NCBI GenBank assembly: GCA_964370715.1
Contig: CAYJKJ010000007.1
Coordinates: 1 to 64,000 of the forward strand
Length of the DNA: 64,000 nucleotides
From: CAYJAY01 sp964370715
GTDB lineage: Bacteria > Bacillota > Clostridia > Oscillospirales > Ruminococcaceae
Direction of reading: 5' to 3'
Below are positions 27,088-35,854 of the stretch, piece after piece; the stretch's first letter is position 1; every line of letters begins with the position of its first letter. A program made the position numbers and the translations under genes. The notes below the pieces were generated by a model. The model was given only the letters and a program-made list of their open reading frames with translations, had not been told where the DNA came from and made no database searches.

Positions 27088-27150
27088 AAAATACTGCTTG
27101 TCGAGCTTCGCTCGCCATTTTGCTCCGATGGCGCAAAAATCGCAGTATTT
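27088..27150. repeat. 63-bp imperfect inverted repeat
   Basis: AAATACTGC at the left end matches GCAGTATTT at the right end. The interior holds GAGCTTCGCTC and TTTTGC...GCAAAA, both self-complementary. It is inserted between the dctP terminator and dctQ. The layout suggests a REP-like or MITE-like unit. I saw no second copy in the window. Confidence 0.5.
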
Positions 27151-27200
27151 CTAAAGATCAAAGCTTAGCGATAAATATAAAAAGAAAGGTTCTATATAGT

Positions 27201-27731
27201 ATGGCACTGATAAAATTCCTTGACAGAATAAAACCATTTTATGATATGGCATATAAAGTCACGCTTTTTATATGCAAAATCCTTTTGATAGCCGATATAC
27301 TTATAGCCTCGTTTGCGGTTGCAACTCGTATGCCGTTTATGCCGACAGCTCCGTGGTCGGAAGAGGTTGTTTTAACATTGATGAGTTATATGGCGGTTCT
27401 TTCGGCGGCGCTTGCTATTCGTCGCAACGCACATATAAGAATGACAGCTTTTGATAAATACCTACCCGATAAATTAATAAAAGTTCTCGATATAGTTGCC
27501 GACATTGCGGTCTTTATCCTCGCAATTATAATGGTTGTCGTGGGTTGGCAATATGCATCAACGCTCGGAGCGTTCGGAAAATACACCTCTATGCCGTGGC
27601 TCTCGCGTTTTTGGATGTATCTTCCCATCCCTGTAGCAGGGGTTGCGATGATTATATTTGAAATCGAAGCTATCGGAAACCACGTTAAGGCGCTTATAAT
27701 GCCGACTAAAAAAGAGGAGGAGAAAGAATAG
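27201..27731 (+). CDS. dctQ: TRAP transporter small permease (DctQ family)
   Basis: 176 residues from the ATG at 27201 (AAAGG 11 nt upstream; a longer frame begins inside the repeat at 27120). Four membrane helices are visible, with the DctQ-typical PWSEEVVLTLMSYMAVLSAALAIRR-type core split as PWSEEVVLTLMSYM and an RRNAHIRM loop. It works with DctM to form the membrane part of the transporter. The stop is 1 bp from the dctM start, so translation is coupled. Confidence 0.9.
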   Translation: MALIKFLDRIKPFYDMAYKVTLFICKILLIADILIASFAVATRMPFMPTAPWSEEVVLTLMSYMAVLSAALAIRRNAHIRMTAFDKYLPDKLIKVLDIVADIAVFILAIIMVVVGWQYASTLGAFGKYTSMPWLSRFWMYLPIPVAGVAMIIFEIEAIGNHVKALIMPTKKEEEKE

Positions 27732-27732
27732 T

Positions 27733-29064
27733 ATGGATACACAAACACTTGCTATCATGGTTTTGCTCGGAAGTTTTGCTATTATGATTTTGCTAAGATT
27801 TCCTATTGCATACGTTGTCGCTTTGTCCTCTATCCTTTGCTTGCTGGTGCAAGGTTTAAGCCTAACCGCAATTTCTCAACAGATGGTTCGAGGAATAAGT
27901 TCATTTAGCCTTATGGCGGTTCCGTTCTTTATAACGATGGGCGTTTTGATGGGAACGGGGGGGATTTCCGAAAAGCTAATAGCCCTCGCAAACGCCATAG
28001 TTGGTTGGATGCGTGGTGGTCTTGCGATGGTTAACATCGTGGCTTCCTATTTCTTTGGCGGAATTTCGGGGTCTGCTTCGGCAGACACAGCGTCGCTCGG
28101 CTCTATCCTTATCCCGATGATGGTAGATGAAGGATACGACAGCGACTTCTCAACAGCGGTCACGATAACCTCTTCTTGCGAAGGGCTTCTCGTTCCTCCA
28201 AGCCACAACATGGTTATCTATGCAACAACGATAGGCGGAATTTCGGTCGGAAGCCTTTTCATGGCAGGATATATCCCCGGCGCTCTTCTTGCTATTTCGC
28301 TTATGATAGGTTCATATGTAATCTCGGTTAAACGCAACTATCCAAAAGGAAAAGCGTTTTCGCTTATAGATTTTGTTAAACAACTTATGACATCGGTTTG
28401 GGCGCTTTTGGCGGTTCTTATCGTTGTTGTCGGCGTTGTTATGGGCTTTTTCACCGCAACGGAATCGGCGGCTATCGCTGTTTTGTATTCGCTTTTCGTT
28501 TCGGTTTATATCTACAAAGGCCTTGATTGGAAAGGCGTTTGGAAATCGCTCGAAAGCTGTATCGACACATTGTCGATAGTTCTTATTCTTATAGCTACAT
28601 CAAGCTTGTTCGGCTATTGTTTGACGATGCTACACGTTCCGTCGCACGCCGCAAACTTGATAGTTGGCCTCACCGATAACCCAATTGTTATAGCTCTTCT
28701 TTTAAACCTCATCCTTTTGTTCCTAGGTTGCATAATGGATATGGCGCCGATTATCTTGATTGCGGCTCCAATTCTTCAACCTATAGCAGAGTCGGTTGGA
28801 ATTGAGCCGATACAGTTTGGTATCATGCTTATATTAAACTGCGGAATAGGTCTTTTGACCCCTCCTGTTGGAGCGGTTTTGTTCATCGGTTCAGCGGTTG
28901 GAAAAACCCCGATGGAAAAGGTGGTCAAGGCAACGTTGCCGTTCTATATCTGCATGATAGTTGTTTTGCTTTTGGTTACGTTTATCCCACAAATAAGTAT
29001 GTTCTTGCCGGAGCTTGTTGAATCGATGAGAGAGGCCGCCGAGGCCACCGCTGCCGCAGGATAA
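27733..29064 (+). CDS. dctM: TRAP transporter large permease (DctM family)
   Basis: 443 residues with about twelve hydrophobic segments. GGISGSASADTASLGSILIP and LGCIMDMAPIILIAAPIL are the substrate/cation-site loops of the family. GIGLLTPPVGAVLF near the C-terminus is also diagnostic. It couples uptake to an ion gradient (usually sodium). It is followed by a hairpin without a U-tract and then uxuA, so it is probably cotranscribed with the uronate genes. Confidence 0.93.
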   Translation: MDTQTLAIMVLLGSFAIMILLRFPIAYVVALSSILCLLVQGLSLTAISQQMVRGISSFSLMAVPFFITMGVLMGTGGISEKLIALANAIVGWMRGGLAMVNIVASYFFGGISGSASADTASLGSILIPMMVDEGYDSDFSTAVTITSSCEGLLVPPSHNMVIYATTIGGISVGSLFMAGYIPGALLAISLMIGSYVISVKRNYPKGKAFSLIDFVKQLMTSVWALLAVLIVVVGVVMGFFTATESAAIAVLYSLFVSVYIYKGLDWKGVWKSLESCIDTLSIVLILIATSSLFGYCLTMLHVPSHAANLIVGLTDNPIVIALLLNLILLFLGCIMDMAPIILIAAPILQPIAESVGIEPIQFGIMLILNCGIGLLTPPVGAVLFIGSAVGKTPMEKVVKATLPFYICMIVVLLLVTFIPQISMFLPELVESMREAAEATAAAG

Positions 29065-29082
29065 TAATATTTAAAAAAAATA

Positions 29083-29125
29083 CGTTTGTATTTGCTATGC
29101 TTTATTGGTTTGGCAGATACAAACG
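29083..29125 (+). other. Hairpin between dctM and uxuA
   Basis: CGTTTGTATTTGC (29083-29095) pairs with GCAGATACAAACG (29113-29125) with one mismatch and an 18-nt loop. The following sequence is not U-rich, so it may be an mRNA-processing or stabilising structure. Confidence 0.5.
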
Positions 29126-29168
29126 TTAGAATGATGTTTAATTAATTGAAATATAGAGGTGAACTTTT

Positions 29169-30245
29169 ATGAAGATGACATTTCGTTGGTATGGAAGCGA
29201 AAGCGATAATATAACCCTTAAACAGATTAAACAAATCCCCGGAATGTCGGGGCTTATGGGGGTTTTGCAGGAAAAAGCCGCCGGTGAAATTTGGACCGAG
29301 CAAGAGATCGAAAGTTATGTCAAAGAGGTTAACGAAGCGGGTCTTGAATGTGAAGTTATCGAATCGGTTAACGTTCATGAAGATATAAAGATGGGTCTTC
29401 CGACGAGGGATAAGTATATCGAAAATTATTGCATAACGATAAGAAACCTCGCAAAATATGGCATTAAAGTTATAATCTACAATTTCATGCCTGTTTTTGA
29501 CTGGCTTCGAACCGATCTTGCAAGAGTTATCGAGGAAGACGGCTCGAACAGCCTGTATTTCGATGAAAAAGAACTCGGAGAGATGACCCCGATTGATCTT
29601 GTTAAAAGCACGATAGAAAATTCAAACGGATTTACTCTTCCGGGGTGGGAAGCCGAAAGGCTTTCGGAGCTTGAAGCCACCCTTGAACGATATAAATCGA
29701 TAACCCCCGATATTCTTCGAGAAAACTTCAAGTATTTCCTTGATGGAATAATCCCTACTTGCGAAGAATGTGGTGTTGTTATGGCGTGCCACCCCGATGA
29801 TCCGGCTTGGCCTATCTTTGGTTTGCCGAGAATTTCCCACAGCAAAGAAGACTACGACAAGATTATAGCGCTCAGAGACAGCGCAAGCAACACCGTTTGT
29901 CTTTGCACAGGGTCTTTGGGTTCTAGCCCCGACAACGACATTCCGGCTATCATTCGTCATTTTGGCGAAAAAAATCGAATTGGCGCAATGCACGTTAGAA
30001 ACGTTAAATATCTAGGACACCATTGTTTTAGAGAGGCCGCACACCTTGCCGAAACGGGGGATCTTGATATGTTTGAGATAATGAAAGCTATCTATGACAC
30101 CTGCCCCGACACCTATGTTCGCCCCGACCATGGGCGCATGATATGGGACGAGGTTGGCCGCCCGGGATATGGTCTGTATGACAGAGCGCTCGGTGCGCAG
30201 TATCTTTTGGGTCTTTATGAAGCTATTGGAAGAATGACAAGATAG
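29169..30245 (+). CDS. uxuA: Mannonate dehydratase
   Basis: 358 residues. MTFRWYGSESDNITLKQI at the N-terminus and the metal-binding segments CHPDDPAWPIFGLPRI and GAMHVRNVKY are typical of UxuA. PDHGRMIWDE lies near the C-terminus. Converts D-mannonate to 2-keto-3-deoxygluconate in the glucuronate branch. It is paired with uxuB 9 bp downstream. Full length and all metal ligands appear present. Confidence 0.95.
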   Translation: MKMTFRWYGSESDNITLKQIKQIPGMSGLMGVLQEKAAGEIWTEQEIESYVKEVNEAGLECEVIESVNVHEDIKMGLPTRDKYIENYCITIRNLAKYGIKVIIYNFMPVFDWLRTDLARVIEEDGSNSLYFDEKELGEMTPIDLVKSTIENSNGFTLPGWEAERLSELEATLERYKSITPDILRENFKYFLDGIIPTCEECGVVMACHPDDPAWPIFGLPRISHSKEDYDKIIALRDSASNTVCLCTGSLGSSPDNDIPAIIRHFGEKNRIGAMHVRNVKYLGHHCFREAAHLAETGDLDMFEIMKAIYDTCPDTYVRPDHGRMIWDEVGRPGYGLYDRALGAQYLLGLYEAIGRMTR

Positions 30246-30254
30246 GGGATAGAT

Positions 30255-31868
30255 ATGCAACTTAATCTTCAAACTTTAAAGGATGTCGAGTTTTGGAACA
30301 AAGCAGAGGTTAGGCTTCCAAACTTTGATATCCAAGAGATGAAAAACAACACCGACGACGCCCCCGAATGGATACATTTTGGAGCGGGGAATATATTCCG
30401 TGCGTTTATCGCAAATATATCGCAACGCCTTTTGGAAAAAGGTTTAACCAAAACCGGAATAGTGGCGGTTGATACTTTTGATTTTGATATCATCGAAAAG
30501 GTGTTTAAACCGTTTGATTTAATGACGGTAGGGGTTAGCCTGTTGCCCGACGGCAACACGAAAAACGAGATTATAGCGTCGATTGCAAACGGTCTTTGTG
30601 GAGGAAAAGATTTTTCCGAAGATGTCGAAAAGATAAGAGAAATCTTTAAAAAACCGTCGCTTTCGATGGTGTCGTTCACCGTCACCGAAAAAGGGTATGC
30701 CCTTAAAAACATCAAAGGCGAATATTTCCCGTTTGTTGAACAGGATTTTAAAAACGGCCCCCAAAACTGTTCCCATGTCATGAGCTTTATAACGGCGCTT
30801 TTGTTTGAAAGATATAATTCTTGCAAAAAGCCTATCGCTGTAGTTAGCATGGACAACTGTTCCCACAACGGCGAAAAGCTTAGAAACAGCGTTTTGGATG
30901 TTGCAGAGCATTGGCAAGCCGAAGGGTTTGTTGACAACGAGTTTGTCGCATGGGTTTCGGATGAAAAAACAGTTTCGTTCCCGTGGTCGATGATCGATAA
31001 AATCACCCCAAGACCGGCGCAAGAGGTCGAGGATATGCTCAAAGACAAAGGAATCGAAGATATGTCTCCCATCGTCACGAGCAAAAACACCTACATAGCG
31101 CCTTTTGTCAACGCAGAACTTCCGGAATATCTCGTTATTGAAGACAGCTTTCCAAACGGACGACCGCCTCTTGAACAAGCCGGCGTTTTGTTGACCGACA
31201 GAAAAACCGTTAACGACACCGAGACGATGAAGGTTACAACCTGCTTAAACCCATTGCACACAGCGCTTGCTGTTTATGGTTGTGTTTTGGGATATACAAG
31301 CATAGCAAAAGAGATGCAAGACGAACAGCTTAAAAAACTAGTCGAACTCATTGGATATAAAGAAGGGCTTCCCGTTGTTGTTGATCCCAAAATAATAGAT
31401 CCAAAACAGTTTATCAAGGAGGTTATCGAACAACGTTTGCCAAATCCCTTTATACCCGACACACCGCAAAGAATAGCGACCGACACCAGCCAAAAAGTTG
31501 GCATTCGCTTTGGCGAAACTATCAAAGCATATATTAAAAACAGCCAACTAGATGTTTTATCCCTCAAATACATTCCGCTGGCTCTTGCCGGTTGGATAAG
31601 ATATCTTCTCGCAATCGATGACAACGGACAGCCGTTTGAATGTTCATCCGACCCGATGCTTGAAACGTTGCAACTTCAACTTGCCGAAATCGAATTTTTA
31701 AAACCCGAAAGCGTTGGAGATAAACTTAAACCGATATTGTCTAACGAAAATCTTTTTGGAGTAGACCTAGTTGAAGCGGGGTTATACGACGCTATATTAA
31801 CGATGGTTTGTGAGATGTTAGAGGGCAAAAACGCCGTTAGAAACTGTTTAGCAAAATATATACAGTAA
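30255..31868 (+). CDS. uxuB: Fructuronate reductase (mannitol dehydrogenase family)
   Basis: 537 residues, long-chain polyol dehydrogenase fold. WIHFGAGNIFRAFIA is the NAD-binding region, followed by VSMDNCSHNGEKL and the KVTTCLNPLHTALAVYG catalytic segment (K...N..H). Reduces D-fructuronate to D-mannonate. It directly follows uxuA, which supplies the specificity assignment. It is distinct from the tagaturonate reductase in the divergent operon. Confidence 0.92.
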   Translation: MQLNLQTLKDVEFWNKAEVRLPNFDIQEMKNNTDDAPEWIHFGAGNIFRAFIANISQRLLEKGLTKTGIVAVDTFDFDIIEKVFKPFDLMTVGVSLLPDGNTKNEIIASIANGLCGGKDFSEDVEKIREIFKKPSLSMVSFTVTEKGYALKNIKGEYFPFVEQDFKNGPQNCSHVMSFITALLFERYNSCKKPIAVVSMDNCSHNGEKLRNSVLDVAEHWQAEGFVDNEFVAWVSDEKTVSFPWSMIDKITPRPAQEVEDMLKDKGIEDMSPIVTSKNTYIAPFVNAELPEYLVIEDSFPNGRPPLEQAGVLLTDRKTVNDTETMKVTTCLNPLHTALAVYGCVLGYTSIAKEMQDEQLKKLVELIGYKEGLPVVVDPKIIDPKQFIKEVIEQRLPNPFIPDTPQRIATDTSQKVGIRFGETIKAYIKNSQLDVLSLKYIPLALAGWIRYLLAIDDNGQPFECSSDPMLETLQLQLAEIEFLKPESVGDKLKPILSNENLFGVDLVEAGLYDAILTMVCEMLEGKNAVRNCLAKYIQ

Positions 31869-31896
31869 TTTTTATTAAAGAACAAGGTGTAGAAGT

Positions 31897-32577
31897 ATGA
31901 TTATTTTAGAACAAAAGGCGAGAGAGACGGGAAGAGAATATGCTCTTCGCAATTTAAAAGAGAATATTATTCACCTTGAGCTTGAGCCGGGGTCGAAGAT
32001 TAGCGAAAATGAAATAGCTTCGCTTTTAGGGCTTTCGAGAACCCCTGTCAGAGAAGCGCTTATCGAGCTTTCTAAAGTTAGCATTGTTGAGATATATCCG
32101 CAAAAAGGAAGCAATATTGCATTAATCGACTACACCCAAGTTGAGGAAGCACATTTTATGAGACAGGTTCTAGAATCTGCCGCTGTTAAACTATGTTGCG
32201 AACAAGCGACAAAAAAAGATGTTGAAGCGCTTCGAGAAAACGTTAAACTCCAAGAGTTTCACCTTCAAAACAACAGCGACAATTCAGAGCTTTTAAAGCT
32301 AGATAATCTCTTTCATCAGCTGATTTTTGATATAGTTAAAAAACCGCAGGTACACACACTTATTCGAAACTTTTCGATACATCTCGACCGAATGAGATGC
32401 ATAACCCTTAAGGATATATCCGCACAAAGGGTTGTGGATGATCACAAAAAGATTTTAGAAGCTGTCGAAAACAAAGACTGCACAGCTGCGCAAAACATTA
32501 TGCAACAACATATAAGCAACTACAAAACGGTTGAAGCAGTAGCGGCACAGCGTTTTCCGAATTTTTTCAAGAATTAG
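31897..32577 (+). CDS. GntR-family (FadR/FCD type) regulator
   Basis: 226 residues. An N-terminal winged helix contains ISENEIASLLGLSRTPVREALIELSKV, and a C-terminal all-helical FCD ligand domain (about 85-220) contains the metal-binding residues around LDNLFHQLIF, SIHLDRMR and DDHKKILEAV. It lies inside the uxu/kdg operon and is probably a uronate- or KDG-responsive repressor acting on both divergent promoters (UxuR/ExuR-like role, inferred). The effector cannot be read from sequence. Confidence 0.88.
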   Translation: MIILEQKARETGREYALRNLKENIIHLELEPGSKISENEIASLLGLSRTPVREALIELSKVSIVEIYPQKGSNIALIDYTQVEEAHFMRQVLESAAVKLCCEQATKKDVEALRENVKLQEFHLQNNSDNSELLKLDNLFHQLIFDIVKKPQVHTLIRNFSIHLDRMRCITLKDISAQRVVDDHKKILEAVENKDCTAAQNIMQQHISNYKTVEAVAAQRFPNFFKN

Positions 32578-32616
32578 CATAAAAGTTTTTAAATAAAAAA
32601 GTTATGGGAGAGAAAA

Positions 32617-32964
32617 ATGAACCGAACAAAGAAAAACCAACGATATGTTCCGCATGAAAACACGATAGAGGAATATGCAGCAGACGGAGTTTTTCGCCGT
32701 ATACTTGCATACACCGACGGTTTAATGTGTGTTGAAAATTCGTTTGAACAAGGAGCGGTTGGTGCGCTCCATAGCCACCCACACACCCAGATAACCTATA
32801 TCATCGAGGGTGAATTCGAGTTCGAGATAGAGGGCGAAAAATACACCGTTAAAAAAGGGGATAGCCTTTATAAAACTTCCGACGAGATACACGGTTGTGT
32901 TTGCACAAAAAAGGGCGTTTTGCTCGATATCTTTACGCCGATGAGAGAAGATTTTATTAAATAA
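32617..32964 (+). CDS. kdgF: KdgF-like cupin
   Basis: 115 residues, a single cupin domain with the metal-binding motif GALHSHPHTQITYIIEGEFEFEI (split as HSHPHTQ and E) and the late His in SDEIHGCVC. KdgF proteins speed ring opening of 4,5-unsaturated uronates released by pectate or alginate lyases. Its place between the regulator and eda, with kduI and a kduD-like gene downstream, supports this role. A generic cupin is the alternative. Confidence 0.75.
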   Translation: MNRTKKNQRYVPHENTIEEYAADGVFRRILAYTDGLMCVENSFEQGAVGALHSHPHTQITYIIEGEFEFEIEGEKYTVKKGDSLYKTSDEIHGCVCTKKGVLLDIFTPMREDFIK

Positions 32965-32992
32965 GTTAACGAATAAAAAGGATTAATAAAAA

Positions 32993-33592
32993 ATGGATAG
33001 AGTTAGTAAATATAAAGTTGTTCCGGTTGTTGTTATCAACAAGCTGGAGGACACTGTTCCAAAACTTACTGCGCTTAAAAACGGCGGGTTGCCTATTGCC
33101 GAGATAACGTTTAGAACGGAATGTGCAAAAAGCGCAATTGAAGTTGCTATTAAAGAATTTCCCGATATGCTAATTGGCGCCGGCACCGTTATAAACGAAC
33201 AACAAGCGGTTGAAGCTTGCGACCTTGGCGTTAAATTCATCGTGGGTCCAGGGTTCGACAAAGGGGTTTCGGCGGTTTGCAAACAAAGAAACGTTCCGTA
33301 TTTTCCCGGCTGTGTGACCCCAACCGAAATAATGATGGCGATCGCAGACGGTTGGACGACGATTAAGTTTTTCCCGGCAAACGTCTATGGTGGATTAAAG
33401 GCGATGAAATCGCTTGCGGGTCCCTTTCCGCAGATTAAATTTATCCCAACAGGCGGGGTAGATGCTTCCAACCTAGCCGAATTTCTAGCATGGGACAAGA
33501 TAGCTGCGGTTGGCGGTTCTTGGATGATGAAAGGAAGCGATGAGGATATCATAGCTTCGTGCAAAGAAATAGCAGAGATAGTTAATAATTAA
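32993..33592 (+). CDS. eda: 2-keto-3-deoxy-6-phosphogluconate aldolase
   Basis: 199 residues, a class I aldolase TIM barrel. The catalytic Glu lies in AEITFRT, the Schiff-base Lys in TIKFFPANVYGG, with GAGTV and GCVTPTE as phosphate/substrate loops. Cleaves KDPG to pyruvate and glyceraldehyde-3-phosphate. The order eda then kdgK gives the final two steps for all uronate branches in this window. Confidence 0.93.
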   Translation: MDRVSKYKVVPVVVINKLEDTVPKLTALKNGGLPIAEITFRTECAKSAIEVAIKEFPDMLIGAGTVINEQQAVEACDLGVKFIVGPGFDKGVSAVCKQRNVPYFPGCVTPTEIMMAIADGWTTIKFFPANVYGGLKAMKSLAGPFPQIKFIPTGGVDASNLAEFLAWDKIAAVGGSWMMKGSDEDIIASCKEIAEIVNN

Positions 33593-33790
33593 TATTGAAT
33601 AGTGAATATTGAAGGTGCGCCACTTCGTGGCTATATTTGAATTAGATTTTATGCTGTTGTCGTTTTTGGGGCTTATTCGGATGACAACAAAGCTGTCTAT
33701 GTCATCCCGACCAACAAAAAATCGACGATACAACAAACGATATTTTAATTTTGTAATAAGACAAAAAACAGTTTAAGAACAGGAGAAAAA
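33593..33790. other. 198-bp intergenic region between eda and kdgK
   Basis: AT-rich with repeated 'gaatattgaa'/'gaatagtgaa' words, a small hairpin-like GCCACTTCGTGGC, and distant GTTGTC/GACAAC arms (about 33656-33707). No ORF or clear terminator. It resembles dispersed-repeat debris inside an otherwise tight operon. Confidence 0.4.
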
Positions 33791-34885
33791 ATGGATATAA
33801 ACTTAAGACCGGCAGACCAATGTATGTATGATCAAATTTCGATGGGCGAAGTTATGCTAAGGCTTGACCCGGGCGAAGGCAGAATTAGAACAGCGAGAAG
33901 TTTTCGCGCTTGGGAGGGCGGCGGCGAATATAACGTTGCCCGTGGGCTTCGCAAATGTTTCAACATGAAAACCGCCGTTATAACAGCGTTTGCCGACAAT
34001 GAAGTGGGTTCCCTTTTGACCGATTTTGTTTGCCAAGGTGGGGTTGACACCTCGCTTATCAAATATCTTCCGTATGATGGAATAGGGCGAAACTGTCGAA
34101 ACGGCATAAACTTCACCGAGCGTGGGTTTGGCGTTCGTGGCGCTGTCGGTTGTTCCGACAGGGCGAACAGCGCAATCTCCAAGATGAAACCGGAAGATTT
34201 CGATTTCGATTATATCTTTGGAACTTTAGGCGCAAGATGGTTCCACACCGGCGGAATATATGCGGCGCTTTCGGAACAATCCGCTTTAACCGTTATCGAG
34301 GCTATCAAAACAGCAAAGAAATATGGAACAATCGTGTCATACGATCTTAACTATCGCCCTTCGCAATGGAAAGAGATTGGCGGAAAACAAAAAGCCCAAG
34401 AGGTTAACAAAGAGATAGCAAAATATGTTGATGTCATGATTGGAAACGAAGAGGATTTCACAGCGTGTCTAGGTTTTGAGATTGAGGGAAGCGACGGATT
34501 AAAAACCCTTAACCTCGACGGATACAAAGCGATGATGTCGAAAGTTGCGAAAGAATATCCAAACTTTAAAGCTATCGCAACGACGCTCCGAGAGGTTGTG
34601 ACCGCAACCGTTAACCATTGGTCGGCGCTTTGCTATGCCGAGGGTGAGGTGTTTAAAGCAACTCAATATGATAATCTTGAGATACTCGATAGGGTAGGCG
34701 GCGGAGACAGTTTTGCTTCGGGCTTAATCTATGGGTTGATGACGACAAACGACCCGCAAAAAGCCGTTAACTACGGAGCTGCCCACGGTGCGCTTGCGAT
34801 GACAACAGCAGGCGACACAACGATGGCTTCCCTTAAAGAGGTTGAAGGCTTAATCGGCGGAGCAGGAGCTCGAGTTCAAAGATAA
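33791..34885 (+). CDS. kdgK: 2-keto-3-deoxygluconate kinase (PfkB family)
   Basis: 364 residues, longer than typical 310-340-residue KDG kinases. GEVMLRLDPGEGRIRTARSF and GGGEYNVARGL form the substrate-binding N-terminal region, YDLNYRPSQW is conserved in KDG kinases, and the catalytic-base signature is DRVGGGDSFASGL. Phosphorylates KDG to KDPG. GGAG-type ribosome site (AGGAG) upstream. Placement between eda and kduI fits. Confidence 0.9.
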   Translation: MDINLRPADQCMYDQISMGEVMLRLDPGEGRIRTARSFRAWEGGGEYNVARGLRKCFNMKTAVITAFADNEVGSLLTDFVCQGGVDTSLIKYLPYDGIGRNCRNGINFTERGFGVRGAVGCSDRANSAISKMKPEDFDFDYIFGTLGARWFHTGGIYAALSEQSALTVIEAIKTAKKYGTIVSYDLNYRPSQWKEIGGKQKAQEVNKEIAKYVDVMIGNEEDFTACLGFEIEGSDGLKTLNLDGYKAMMSKVAKEYPNFKAIATTLREVVTATVNHWSALCYAEGEVFKATQYDNLEILDRVGGGDSFASGLIYGLMTTNDPQKAVNYGAAHGALAMTTAGDTTMASLKEVEGLIGGAGARVQR

Positions 34886-34914
34886 AATAAATTAATCGAT
34901 AAAGGAAATTTAAA

Positions 34915-35757
34915 ATGGATATTCGTTATAGCGCAAATCAACGGGATTTTAAAAGATACACAACTAAAGAGGTTAGAAAAGAATTTTTAATCAAAGATTT
35001 ATATGAGAAAGATGAGGTAATAGCGGTTTATTCCCACGTTGACAGAATGGTTACATTGGGTTGTATGCCTGTTTCGGAAAAGGTTTCGATTGATAAAGGA
35101 ATCGACGTTAAACAAAATTTTGGAACATCTTTTTTCCTTGAAAGAAGAGAACTCGGGATGTTCAACATTGGCGGAAACGGCACGGTCACGGTGGACGGAA
35201 CGCAGTATAAACTAGGATATAAAGATTGTTTATACATAACCAAAGGCGCAAAAGAGATCTATTTTGAAAGCGACGACAAAGCGACACCGGCAAAATTCTA
35301 TATGGTGTCTGCGCCGGCGCATTGTTCCTATGAAACAAGGCTTATAAAGCTAGAGGATGCCGAGAAAAAACCAATGGGCGACGCTTCGACATCAAACAAA
35401 AGGGTCATCAACCAATTCATTCATCCGGCGGTTCTTAAGACTTGTCAACTTTCGATGGGTCTAACCGTTATGGAAGAGGGAAGCGTTTGGAACACTATGC
35501 CTTGCCACACCCACGAAAGGCGCATGGAGGTCTACACCTATTTTGAACTGCCACCGCAACACGTGGTTTTCCATTTCATGGGGGAACAGGATGAAACTCG
35601 CCATATCGTCATGAAAAACGAACAGGCGGTTATAAGCCCATCTTGGAGCATACATTCGGGAGCGGGAACTTCGAGCTACACATTTATTTGGGCTATGGGC
35701 GGCGAAAACCAAACGTTTGATGATATGGATAACATAGAAATTTCCGATTTGAAATAA
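34915..35757 (+). CDS. kduI: 5-keto-4-deoxyuronate isomerase
   Basis: 280 residues, normal length. The fold is a double cupin. The metal site is seen in NTMPCHTHERRMEVYTYFEL (His pair and Glu). Converts 5-keto-4-deoxyuronate to 3-deoxy-glycero-2,5-hexodiulosonate, the step after lyase cleavage of pectin or glycosaminoglycan. It is followed by the kduD-like dehydrogenase. A short hairpin lies between them. Confidence 0.95.
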   Translation: MDIRYSANQRDFKRYTTKEVRKEFLIKDLYEKDEVIAVYSHVDRMVTLGCMPVSEKVSIDKGIDVKQNFGTSFFLERRELGMFNIGGNGTVTVDGTQYKLGYKDCLYITKGAKEIYFESDDKATPAKFYMVSAPAHCSYETRLIKLEDAEKKPMGDASTSNKRVINQFIHPAVLKTCQLSMGLTVMEEGSVWNTMPCHTHERRMEVYTYFELPPQHVVFHFMGEQDETRHIVMKNEQAVISPSWSIHSGAGTSSYTFIWAMGGENQTFDDMDNIEISDLK

Positions 35758-35765
35758 CAAAAAAA

Positions 35766-35794
35766 TTCCCCCAATCACTTTAGTGGTGGGGGAA
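35766..35794 (+). other. Hairpin between kduI and the kduD-like gene
   Basis: TTCCCCCA pairs with TGGGGGAA, with a further CACT/AGTG stem inside. No U-tract follows on the plus strand. A possible attenuator or RNA-stability element. Confidence 0.55.
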
Positions 35795-35854
35795 AACTAT
35801 TATAATAACAGCGCTAGAGATTGGTGTTAACGAAAGAATAGGAGATATATTTTT

